From Kitagawia praeruptora (taxonomy: Eukaryota > Streptophyta > Magnoliopsida > Apiales > Apiaceae): a stretch of DNA of 64,000 bases. The translations under genes were made by a program, and so were the position numbers. Of the stretch, positions 28,465 through 41,300 are shown piece by piece. The stretch is taken from NCBI GenBank assembly GCA_037693485.1, contig CM075347.1, forward strand, positions 136,308,501-136,372,500, read 5' to 3'. A model generated the notes under the pieces. The model saw nothing but the letters and a program-made list of their open reading frames with translations. It was not told the DNA's origin and ran no database searches. Position 1 is the stretch's first letter; each line of letters begins with the position of its first letter.

Positions 28465-31400
28465 TTATGATTTGCTTTTAAACTTTCTTTGCGCTTTCAA
28501 ATCAACCACAATCACAGTTATGTTGTCTTTGCTTCCCTTTTGAAGAGCACGATTTGAGAGGCACTCGGCTGCTGCTTGGGCTGCAGGATCAATTATTTCA
28601 CCCCTCTCCATGGGTAGTGTGACACCATTTTTTTTATGCCAGAGAAGAATCCGTTTTCGAGCCATTTCACAAACCTCCTCATTGGTCATGACATCCCATA
28701 AACCATCGCTGGCGAGAATGAGGCATTCATCTTCTCTGGTTCGAGGAATAAACATCACTTCAGGGTCAGGAATAATCCAGGGTTTTAAATACCTATCACC
28801 TGCAACCAAAAGCAATGACAGTTGTAACATTATTCACATAACTAAGATGAAATGCTATTTAGCACTAACACAAATATAACTCCATGATTTAACCCAACAA
28901 AGAATACCAACTGCACGCAGTGACATGCACAATGTTTTCTTGAAAAGGATCTTATATTTGCTCTACGAAGAATTACATTTAAACACAAAGCAATGAATGG
29001 AAGGAGTAGAATAAAGCTCTAAAAAATTCAGGACATGTTCTTACAACTATAGGCACACTGCTCACTACAAAGTAAACCTCATATCTATTTCGGACGAGAG
29101 TCTTAATTTAAAGTTGCTAATAAACTAAAATTGCACTGTACTTGGCTGTATTACTTGACCATATAGAAAATACTACAATCTCATATAGCCCTTATTTTGC
29201 ATGGACAGTTCAATATATTAGATCTCAGATTTTTAAATAAAACCACTTAAGATATAACAGTAACAGTATTTAAGATACACATCTGATAAATGTACCACAA
29301 ATTATTTCTAGATGCAAGGTAAAGCTTATTGACCATATTAATGGCCTCACAACTTTATATAATGGTTCCATCAAGTCTTGAACCCAAACCGTACCTCTGA
29401 GGTCAAGTTATTAGACCTCACAGTGATGAAGCCCTATTGTCCTCACCTGACAAACCCCTATTTAGGCAAAACGATGCAACTTAAACAATTTCCTTTAAAA
29501 CAAAAATATCCACAAAAAAGACATTTCATAATTTCTGTTGTATAGCAGGAGTTTCCCTTGTGTATAGGAGTAGTTTCCCTTGTCTATTCAAATTTGTTTC
29601 AAAGAATAACTTAGGAATTAAAGGACACACTCAAGTGAACAGCCAACGTCAAGGTAAAGAAAATTACAAATGACATAGAAATGGGATGATATCTAAAGAT
29701 AAGGACTGCTGCTTCACCTCAATCCAAAGTAGAAAGCCTTAGCATAGTTATTATGAATATCTATCAAATTTTGAAGTTTAAACTCAAACTGATATCACAT
29801 ACAGTACACTAGATAGGCTGAAATCACAATATTAATACAAAGGAAAACGGAATCCTGAATATACAACTCTACCAAGATAAAACTAACTAATAAGTATGAA
29901 GTCCTATCCTCTCATAGTTCATATCCTTACAGATACTTATTCTTAGGAAATACATACCTATGGACCTTGACATTGCAAGTACACCAAAAACACGATGCCC
30001 ATTCCACTGTATGACTTTGCCTCCAGCGGCTTCGATCCTCGCATATTCGTCTTCGCGATTTGGCTACATTAGTTACACATGAAAGAATATAAGAAGAATA
30101 TTTTTAGGTGACTGAATAATAAAAGTAATTAAAAGCCAAAGCGCAAATAAGCAACGAGAGAGGTTACTTTATGATCCACTGACAGTGCCAAAGGTTCTTT
30201 TCCACGGCACAGGACCACTCTAGAATCACCACAATTTGCCACAATTATATGAGAGGAGCAAACAATAGCAACAGCAGCAGTTGAGCCAACAGTTTCTGGC
30301 GCAATTGGTGCAGCATTAGCTTCTCCTCCAATCTCGGCATCAACCTTGAGAAAAGTATTGCTAAATGCTTTCCTCCACTGCTCTTGGCAATCATCATTAG
30401 TACTCCCGTCATTCAGTTTGGCCATAAGAAGGTCCAACTCCTCGGCCAAAGCAGAATGAAATCGCTCCCGGCAATAGTTTGCAACCTGAAAGTTCAAACA
30501 CTATATGAGATCAAATTATCTGCAATAAACAACACACGTGAAAATGTGAAATTGATGAACACTGTGAGGAAGAAGGATAAGAGGAAGGGGAGAGCTACCT
30601 GAGAGCCACCATGACCATCATAGACTCCGAAAAAGTGAGCTGTCAAGTGACTTAAACATTTTGTCACTCCATCAAGTGCTCGATCACCAATCAGCATTTG
30701 AGTAGGAATTTTCATAAATCTGGGTACAGTTGCAAGTGCATCCTCCATTTCTGGCCTCCGTCCACATAAAGATGTGAATCCCCATAGTGGTACATAGTCG
30801 ATCTCAAAAACACTGCGTGCACCAGGTGCACCGGATCCTGGCTCAGGGGGTAACTGGACAACTGCAACTGGTTTGTAATCAGGCCCATCTGCAAGATTAT
30901 CCTCAATGCCCAGAGTGACAGCAAGTGAATCTTTCACATTCGCTGTCACGTTTGACTGTATGAGACCTGCGGGTTTGGTTATGATTTCAGTACTGCCAAC
31001 ATTTTTATCGGCAACTACAGAACTTGGTCTTCCCGTATCAGACAGAGCTTCAAAAGCTAAAATTTCGTCAGGGCCGATGCTGCTAGAATCACTAATTGTT
31101 GAAAAAGAAAATGAGTTATCTAGGATCTGATCGCCTTCCACCGATAAAAAATCATCTTCCTCGCTTTCCTGGATTACAGCATCAAGAGGAATCAAGTCAT
31201 TTTCCTTTCTAGACACAGCAGGCCCGACACTACTTTCTCCAGGCACAGACACCCCGACACAGTTAGAGTCCATCTCAGAATCATCACAAATGATATCCTC
31301 ACTCTTACCCGAAGTATACTCATCAGGACTTTTAGCTACAGAGTCCGCCAATAAACTGGTATTGTCTGTCATCAACTTGAGCTTAGTAATATCCATATGG

Positions 31401-31477
31401 GTTCTTGTAGTTGTGTTATCGCACATTAAATTACCTAAACTAAATGGCAAAGCAACGGCCGAGGCCATTTCCTCCAT
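28465..31477 (-). CDS. HAB1: Clade A protein phosphatase 2C, HAB1-like, 4 exons, 545 aa
   Basis: Exons 31477-30599, 30485-30168, 30063-29958 and 28799-28465 join through GT/AG introns into 546 codons including the stop. I chose the ATG that gives MEEMASAVALPF, as HAB1 starts MEEM; an upstream in-frame ATG adds MIL. The N-terminal 230 residues are acidic and variable. The PP2C domain follows (about 238-535): RPEMEDA, metal-binding Asp287 in YDGHGG, ETVGSTAAVA, NCGDSRVVL, Asp466 in ASDGLWD and Asp526 in GSKDN. Trp419 in IQWNG corresponds to the HAB1 tryptophan that contacts PYR/PYL receptors. By homology it dephosphorylates SnRK2 kinases and restrains abscisic-acid signalling. Intron 3 is 1158 bp. 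Intact in every respect I can see. HAB2 is an alternative name. Confidence 0.95.
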
Positions 31478-32727
31478 CAATATCACTATTCGGTATGTAG
31501 AAAAAGTTACCTTCCAGCCCCTCTAAAGTTAAACAGCCTGTCATTATTCAACTAATTCATCACCTTCTACTATCATCCAGAACAATTTCGAAACATGACA
31601 GTGGATGTGAACAGAACATATTCAACACAATGAGTTCAACACAACTATAAGTAAACAAAGTTGTTGCCAGTCTGTCTACTACTGCTCAAAATGGAAATGA
31701 TTAGTCAGATCTGGTAAACAAGTATGAATACCTACTTCCATTTGCGGAAAAATTTAACCAAACTTCGATGGGTCAAACTCCTCTGGACTCTTCCTTATCT
31801 ACCACTATCAACTACAGTTAAACCAAGAACTATATAAATCCACAAAATTCAATAAAATTACAAACAACACAACCTAAAAAGTGCAATTAAAATCCAACCC
31901 TTTATCTGTAAATGCAAGAAAGACACAAAAGTAAGCTTGTTCATGAGAAAGAACCTAGGAAAGCAAACTAAAGTCCCAAGAATCACAAGAAAACCATAGA
32001 TTAACAACAACAATAAAGTTCACTTTTTTACAATATTTTCAAGTTCCCTGGATCTAAGGCAACTTATATCAACCTCATGAATAAAGTACATCCATATCTA
32101 TATCTATCTACAACATCTATCCCATCACTTCAATCTTGGAAAACAACTAGAATCACTTAAAAACATAAAAACAAGCATACAAGTAAAGTAAAGATTTCAA
32201 GAATCACTACCTAATCTTGTAGTTCAACAACAGTAGAGCTCTTGACAGCTTCAAATCAATATTAAAAATTGACCCTTTCAAAGAATCAAGAAAATGGGTA
32301 GCTTAGGAATGTAAAAAGTGAAACTCAACTCAATGTATTAATGTGATCACTTCAAAGGGTACCCTTTTTCTTGATTTTTTTTTAAAAAAAGTAAGAAAAA
32401 AAATTAGAGATATTTTAGGCTTGGTTAGGAACAGCAAGAAAGAGTGAAAGATACTAAAGGGATGAAATGGAACAGAGAAAAATGTAAAAACAAAAAATAT
32501 TAGATGTGTAATAATAATAATAATAATTGTTATTATAATAGTTGAAGAAAATGGACAGGTGTCAAATCAAGAAAGGAGAAAGAAACATAGGATAAAAACA
32601 GCTCCACCCATTTTTCATGTTTGCTTCTTCAATCCAAAACACTTGATGTCTTTTTCAGCATCAAATTAAAAAAAATCCCTTTTTTGTTATTTAAAAAAAA
32701 AAATCAAATCTTTGTTATTAAACAAAA
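31478..32727. other. Upstream region of the PP2C gene
   Basis: AT-rich sequence expected to hold the 5' UTR and promoter of the reverse-strand PP2C gene. HAB1-type genes often have a 5' UTR intron and one may exist here, but I could not fix its borders. No promoter motif is claimed. Confidence 0.4.
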
Positions 32728-33165
32728 ATTACACTTAAACATTGGTTAATCATTACTCTAGGAGATCGAGTGTTTTATTTATTTATTAAAGGCTAAAAAC
32801 AACTCTCCTTGTTGTATTGTTTAGGAAAATTATTTTTTGATCAAATTTTCATTATTAAATATTAATTTGTCAAATATCTAGTAGAAATTTTTCCAACAAA
32901 TTTTCATCAATATTCTATTATGTTGTTAAAAAATGATATATTTTACATTACACTTAAACATTGGTTAATCATTACTCTAGGAGATCGAGTGTTTTATTTA
33001 TTTATTAAAGGCTAAAAACAACTCTCCTTGTTGTATTGTTTAGGAAAATTATTTTTTGATCAAATTTTCATTATTAAATATTAATTTGTCAAATATCTAG
33101 TAGAAATTTTTCCAACAAATTTTCATCAATATTCTATTATGTTGTTAAAAAATGATATATTTTAC
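32728..33165. repeat. Perfect tandem duplication of 219 bp
   Basis: Copies at 32728-32946 and 32947-33165 are identical by eye, each starting ATTACACTTAAACATTGG and ending ATGATATATTTTAC. It is non-coding and lies between the PP2C and kinase genes. The perfect match means a recent duplication, or an assembly artefact. Confidence 0.9.
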
Positions 33166-34800
33166 CGTAAGTAAAAAAAATGTTTTATCACTTTCATCAG
33201 ATTTTTGTGAACAAACCTTATGCAATGATTAGATAAGGTTATTTTAAAGAAACTTAATTATATAAATTATAAAGCTGTTTAGCATATAACCTATATAACT
33301 ATTGAAATGATAAATGAAAAGGTCGAAATTTTAATATTTTTTAGTAAACAATATGTTACATTGGAATAATATAGTAGGTAGAAAATACAAAATTTAAAAT
33401 AAAAATTTGTTTGGCATCACATGTACAAGGATAATAATCTTGAAATTAATAAGAAGGGGGTTGGTTGGTGTAGAATAGTCCAGCTGTGTAGATTATTGGT
33501 TGGACGGTGTTGATGTGTCACTGCAGTGAAGAACCTGGTCTCTTTCACCCCGGATGCCACGGACTGTACACATCCAATTGTAATCCAACTCTCTTTGATA
33601 TTTTGTGATATTTTGTGAATGATGAAGCTCTCAAAATTCTCAAAAAAATGTCCGTCCCATCAGGTTTTATACAATTTTTTTTCACTACTTGGCACGTATT
33701 TTAAGACTCCTGTATAGTTCCATAACTTATTTTTAAAATTTCCTTTTCTTTAATAAAAATTTAACATACCTCCCCCAATGTATATAATCTGCTCGGACAG
33801 AGGGAGTAACATATATGGACCTTACGAAAATGTTCATGCACTCCTTTTAGGGACATCATAAAATTGGAACGATATGTTCTTAGTAAAAATAGATTAGATC
33901 ATGTGCTGATATTTGATACAATTATCTTTAAATATGTTAAATATGAGCCTCTAGGTGTGGATAAAATTTTTTCGATGCAATAATTTTATTTATTTATTTT
34001 TATTTGCTAAACATTCGATTGCCTAACATTTTTAACAATACTGGAATTATATCACTAAATCGATTTATGGAGAGAGATGTATTGCAAGGTGATGTGAGGG
34101 TTATACTAGTATAAATTTAGGGCTCGTTTTTCATTGTTTTATTTATTTGACGACAGTACCAAAACAACACTTTCAACCGTAATTTAGTAAGAAAATGACC
34201 CTTTCAACATTAACATGAAAAATATCTACGAGATGATTCCTACAGCAGAATGTGATACTCGTACCAATAAATAATATGGGCCAGGCTCTTGAGAGTGCAT
34301 ATTAATTTATATTCTTGTACTCTCGAGAATGTACAGTATATTAATTTATATTCTTGTACTTAAAAAGAAAGTAAAAATATAAAGAACCCGTTTGGTAAAC
34401 TATACTTTTTTCTTAAAATAAGTTACTTATTTTTTGCATATAAAGAATACCAAATCACTTCATATTTAATCCTAAAAATTAGTATGTAAATATGAAATTT
34501 TTTTCTGGAAATAAATCCTTATTTTTTAAAAATAAGAAGAGCCAAACAGGCTCAAACTCTGCTTGCTCGAATAAAACCATACCACCAAAATACTCTTTTT
34601 CTCAAACATAGACAGTCTTCTTTTTTAAGAAAAAGCCTTAAGCCTTTGACATCTGCCACTACTTAAAATTATTTTTTATTTGATAATAAAATTTAAAAAT
34701 ATTACCAAGTGTAATTAACAAAAAATTTATGCATGCATCAAATTCAAAATATAAGGAAAGTTGTCCAAAGGTTAATATTTCAAAACAGACTAGAATTTTC
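33166..34800. other. Intergenic, AT-rich, between PP2C and NDR kinase
   Basis: No gene recognised. Sequence ending CTCGGACAGAGGGAGTA (about 33792-33808) resembles a Stowaway-type terminus, with a possible GTCCGTCCCAT partner near 33650, but the pair is too diverged for a firm call. Confidence 0.35.
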
Positions 34801-34855
34801 CAGCTGAGATGTCAGATGAGTTTTAAGGACAGTGTTGGCTTGAAACATCTCTTTT

Positions 34856-35002
34856 CAACAAGTACATGATCAAATTACAATGGTATAATATCATAACATG
34901 AAGTATAGAATGAACTACAAAACTAAGCAACAAGTACATGATCAAATTACAATGGTATAATATCAGAACATGAAGGAGTATAGAATGAACTACAAAACTA
35001 AG
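34856..35002. repeat. 72-bp tandem duplication in the NDR 3' region
   Basis: Two copies starting CAACAAGTACATGATCAAAT at 34856 and 34928, differing by a few bases and a 3-bp insertion. It lies about 390-540 bp downstream of the kinase stop codon, possibly in the 3' UTR. Confidence 0.8.
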
Positions 35003-35393
35003 CAACATGTCCAGCAACTTCTACTATTAGCATTATCCCACATAGAGAAGAGATTCGAACATTAACTAGCAAGCGTTCAACGTAACTACTACAAAGAAGA
35101 CCGAGTTTGACTCTAAACACTTTGACCAGAAACTGCCACAAGAGATGGCAAGTTTTATATATTGCCAGCCTGGGCAGCCAGGTCACAGACTACTATTGAC
35201 CCCTGTCAGTAAATTGGTATTACAAAACTCTTTTGCTGGGAGAGAACGATTCCTACCAGTTTACACATCATTAGGCCTTTATGAAGTTTTCAAACTGCAC
35301 TGTACAAAGATGACGACAATGACCTGATTAAACACAAAGCCTTACACTAATGGTTTCCTTCAAAGGCTTTAATCATTATGAGTGTCTATCACA

Positions 35394-38300
35394 TTATGGT
35401 GACATTGCACCAGATGTAGTAGCCAACATTTGCACATCAGGTTCCCCTACTTTCCACTTGACTGTGTGATCAACACTGGAATTGCCTGCAGGTGCATCAA
35501 GTTATAGTGCTATTATTAATGACAGACATACATACACACATTCAGTCAGTAACGGAATTTCCTTATTACCAAGTATTGAATCGATGGCTGCCTGCTCTGG
35601 TGGTGCACTCATAAAATCTGCAAGAATTGCACAGGAAAAAAATGTAGTAAATTTTAATCAAAACACAGCTTAGTTAAGTTCTAGTTACATCTAAGAAATC
35701 ACTGTTGTCTCCACATATACTCAATGAAAATGCATTCAGCCTATCTAAGTATTTCTTCTCTGTCTGTTCGTTTAAGCAAAAAACCCTTACTATAGTTAAT
35801 TCAGCATACTATGTGAATCTTGCTGCAACAAAATAGTCACACGGATGTCACTTCGAAAAAATTTGCTGAAGTCTGTAACGGGATATAATTCTAGCTTTGA
35901 AATTAGTTTTTGGTCCTGTATGACTGGTAGCGGCTACGTACCATCTACATATCTCTTTCAGTCGGTTTGAGCTTATAGAGTTGTGCCTTTCCCGTGAATA
36001 GATATAGTATTTTGATCAGAGATATGTGTTGATAATGTATGGTTGGTGCTTACTGCTTACACTATGAGCCACTATGAGCCAGGTTGAGAAACTTCTAAAC
36101 GACCATGGAGAAGCTACCTAAAGATCATGTAATAATAGTATAATACTCAAAGTGACTGCTAGCGGCTAGGTACCATCTTCATCTCTCTTTCAATCAGTGT
36201 GAGCTTACAAAATAAGAGTTCTCAATGGCAGATATGTTTTATGGTTGGTGCTTACACTGAGAGGCAGGTCAGGACACTAACGAACAACCTGCGGAGACAG
36301 CTACCTAAAGATCTTGTTAAAATACTCATAGGTGAGAAGCCTTAGAGAGAAGGCTATTAACAGAATCAGCGTCACTTGACTTAAACCAATCACGGTTGGG
36401 CAACGGCTAAAAATAGTTGGTTTACATTTGTGATTACCCTAAAAATCGTCATCTTAAAAAATTAAATTTCAGGCTTTTGTCAAGGATGATAATGGAAGGA
36501 TATAAATCCCGCTATTGTAATCTGGCATTTGCTTATCATGTAGTATGATACTATGAATATATGAATACTAATGGAGTGACATATCCAATTTATTCGACTT
36601 CTACTGGTATAATTAGTAAAAAAAAAAAAACTTTTCTTTTATTGACACCTGTCACACCCAACAAATTTTGAAAACCAGAAATTGAAATTGATGCATGACA
36701 AAATCATAAATAAAGTAAAACAATAGTAGTTATAACTAAAATATATATGCACTTGAATATCATTAAGTATTAATTATTTAAAATAGGAGTTACAGTTTAA
36801 ATTAAAATATTAACTTGGTATTGCTGATATAGACATGGCTAATGAAGGCTGGAGAAAAGAAAAATAACACACACCAGAAGAATTTCGTAGTGCCTTGACA
36901 GCATCAAAGTTCTTGTATGTATACCCCACGAAACTTAAGTCTTTTGGAGTTGATGGAATCTGAAATAAGTTGTACAAAGACAAAATTCAGATATGTAGGA
37001 CAATTTTAAAAATTATGGCATATACTGAGGTCATACATAGTTTAAATTTGGAGTAATGAATTGTTACTCTATAGCACGCACAGAGTAGCAACATATACAT
37101 GTCTCCAATAATATTATTATGTATAAGATGCAAAGTACCAAGCACACTAAATCACAAATCCCAAACTTCACTTTCATATGAGCATATTAGAATCTGGAAG
37201 GTCATGAACTCATTTAAAATTGCAGCCAGAGATTATTTCATGCACATAATGATGTAAACCTATCTTCTACAGTTCTACAGCTAACTATACATGGTACTGA
37301 ATTTTCATGTACCGAATGACAGATCAGTACACTGCATATAACGAAGCTGTACTTTAACCAATTTAATATAAGCTACAAGATATTACCCTAAAACTCACAC
37401 ACAAGTCAGTCAATGACATAAGTGTCACATAAAAGGCAATTTTCAGAAAACAGGATGATCGCAACTACCAATTCCTGGTGCACAATACTAAAAAAGTAGA
37501 TACCAAGATGTATATAAAAGCAGTAACACACCTTCCGAGTGGGTCCTGAGCTTGTTCTTGCTGGAGGTGGAGGTGCCAGCTAGCAAATAAAAGGTATTAA
37601 AAAATTAAGGATTTCTAAACAGCAAACAGAAATAAAAACTATATTGAGGAAACAACTATAATATGTGCAATAGTTCATCCAAAGAAAACAGAGGCTGATT
37701 AGAGTTTAAAAAGTCATTTGGGAAATTGAGCATAACAGTCAATGCTGAAATTTGGAATCCAAGATGAACTTTCTATCAAAGGAAAAAATTTCCAAATAAA
37801 TGACGATATCTCTTTGGAGCCAAAAAAATATGTATATAAAAGCAGATTCAAATTCCATTTTAGCACATTATTGTGGAGACCAATACAAGATGCCATGAAT
37901 AAATACAAACTAAAGCATTGTCACAAAAAATTTAAACATGCAACACAATAGATGGGTATAAGGTAATTAGTTCCAACAAATTTTTCCAGCATAAAACAAG
38001 GTACTTGATTCCAAGAACAAGTTACCTCACTTTATACTGGGGAATGACATGGTCTTTATTTATTAACATGTGACACACCGACCAAGGAGTAACTTGTTAA
38101 TATACGTTAAAGGACTTGAATAGATGAGTGTATTAAAATCACCATTATGCTACTTATTAAGAAAAGAAATAATGAGTCTTGTCATGATTATAATAAAATC
38201 AGTCCAACAAATAGGAGTGATTGTGAATAATACTTCATCAAACTTCATAAAATTTTGGGTGTCCAGCTCCCCGTTGACTTCTGGTTTAAATGCTGCCTCC

Positions 38301-41300
38301 ATCTCATATAGTTTATCCCATAACACGTCCTTGAACCAAGGGTGAGCCTGATAAGCACACTCATGTAGTTATATGACGATAGAGATTCATATAAATAACA
38401 AAACATTTATCTATACAAGCCAATACCTTAATTTGGTGCGCACCACCAGTACCCAGCCTATGTTCAACATCACACAGTAATCCACAAATTAGATCCTTAG
38501 CCTCATGTGACAAATTTGCATCTTCTGGAAATTTTAGGTAAGTCCTCCAGTGAACAATCTGACAACCATAAAAAATATTTGTGACTCTAATTAGATGGCC
38601 AACATAAAGAATGCACAATACCAGTCCTCACATCGATACACAATATTTATCTATTTATTTATTTGAACTTGTGCACCTATACGTAACATGCCCAATACAT
38701 TTAAGTCATAAACACAATTTCAATGAATATAGAGTGCAGATTTGATATAATATGCATTGTATGCTTTCAATAACTTAATATGTCGAACAATTCTGAATGC
38801 GGAACTTATAATAGTTGAACTAATACAAAAGTTGTGGTCGGACAGAAAGAAAATACTTCACCAGGGTCCCATGTTAAAAAGTTCATCTACGAACAGCTGG
38901 GAAAGTGGTCATGAACATTTTGCAACCTTAATCATGCCAAATGTATTATATGCCCTAACATTTTATTTCCTAACATAGCTCAAAGTCACTTGATTTTAAC
39001 ATGTAATGAATATACAAATGCAAAATATAAATATAACCATTCATTATCGTATAATAGGAAATCTTAAGGGACATTTTGTCTAAAAAAAATACAGCTACAG
39101 CTTTAAGATGGAATATATTTACTGCTTAATCATTGGTTGTAGTAACTTTCCATATCAAGACACGTGATTTCAATGAATCTATGCATGGCAAGTCAGTATC
39201 CAACTTACTTCCTTTTTTATTAAAAATATCTGAAGATTCTTTAATGATAACTATATATAATCAGAGGTATACAAAGGAGCAGAGGTCAAAAAGCTGTTTG
39301 TTATTTCTACTTCGACTTGTGTTGTTTCACCAGTGGAATGGCTAAGATAACTTAATGACAATTCCTCTTATCTAAAGATCATACAGCTAAGTGAAACAAA
39401 GATTGTACATAATTAATAGTAACTTTGATATAGTATCGTTACAAACTATTAAAGAACAGATTGTTTTTTTTAAGCATGATCATACCTAAACACAAATCAC
39501 AATAGCAAACACAACAGAAGCACTATACCTTTCGACAAGTGGATGTAGGATCATCAGAATAAAATGGGGGATAACCCACAAGCATCTCATACATTATTGC
39601 ACCTAAAGACCACCTGTATGTGTGTAATAAATAAGATTAAATGAATACGTAATGCAAGAACAGATTAATTTGTTCCGAAAACAGCAAGTGTCATATGCCA
39701 AGAATAGTCAAAAACATTCTATACTAAGACCAGACTTTTTAAAAACAGTAAAGGAACTATAACAAATAAACTTTGCTCAGATATAATTATATCCCACTGA
39801 AATTTTGTATCATTGCACCCATGTTGTTATTACCTATTATTTATTATCATGCCTCTTGTATAGAATCTTTGGACTAACTATGCTTTTGTATATGTTTTAG
39901 TTTTGCATTGCTTTGTCAAAGCCGGGAGTCTTGTTGCAAACACCCTCTTCATTCCCAGGAATGGAGGTAAGGCATGCATGCATCTCAACCTCCCCAAACC
40001 CTGCTCTAAGAGCATGACATACTGGGTACATTTGGTTTTTGGTTGGCTCCACTAAAACTTGTTCTTTCTTCTGATAGTTTATGTATAGCAAAGCCAAATA
40101 CATTCAACACCATACTTACCATCTCAAGAGATAATGGAGGTAAGATATCAGTACATCTCACCCTCTCTGGACCCTGCTCTAAGAGCGGGAAACACTGGGT
40201 ACGTTTGGTTTTTTATTTGGTTCCACTGAAACTTGTTCTTTCTTTTGATAATTCATGTAGAGCAAATCCAAAATAAATGCAGTACTGAACTTACCATCTC
40301 AAGAGATCCATATCATGTGAGATGCATACTATCTGAAACTAGACAAAATATTATGAACTAGGTCTAGAACACATTTATTTTTTTAGGCATATCCAATTTA
40401 GTGAAGATTAAGATATTTATTAGTCCACAGCTCTAAGCACGTCTAATATGTCAGCTGCTCAAACAGCATAAAATTATTGAATTGAGAGTTGCCACGGTTT
40501 TTACTTTAGCAACTACTAGTGGATCATCAATTTTACAGCTTAAAGAACACATCACATTACAGTATGTTACCTAGACTCTATACTTCGGCTGCAGTACCTC
40601 GCTCGAAGAGTTGACACTAAGATATGGATGTGGACATTCATTACTTCATATCAGGCCAAAACATTTAGAATTTTCAATATATTGACGAGCGCAACACTTG
40701 GATAGGCATCCATGTTAGACACTTCCAGCTGAGTGCAGTTAACATAGTATAAATAGATAACCGTCTCATTTAGATTCTACTATTTTGGGTCTCATATACA
40801 TGTGTCCTCATTAGGTGGTGGGATTCCAATAAACAATTCAGACTTCACCAATGTAATTATGACAATTTCAGTTGTGATCACGTATGAAATGTCGAGAACT
40901 TCTTCAAAACTTCTGACACTGCTCTAAAAATTATAACGGAATCTAAACTTTTATTAAATGTGTTTGCCCAAGTCCTGGTAGAGTACCAGACTTACCAATC
41001 ACACTCCATTGCATATCCTCTCCTTAATAGTACTTCAGGAGCAATGTAGTCTGGTGTTCCAACTGTTGAATATGCCTAGCAGCACAGAAGAGATAAAGTT
41101 TTATTATTGCCACACATGGCATCTTTAACTTTCCATTATAACTTAAAGCATTAGTGCATTTACTCTATTGCAAGTTTGATAAATATTAAAACTATTCCAT
41201 GTTACGTGCTATCCCCTTTTGGGATTCTGTACTGCAATAGGATCTCCAATACTAAAGAACAAAGATTTTAAGTTAAATCACGTGTGGTCTAAATTGAGGT

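Noticed and set aside
33640..33808. Possible Stowaway MITE remnant
   Set aside because: Only the right end (CTCGGACAGAGGGAGTA) is convincing; no TA pair or matching left end could be fixed.
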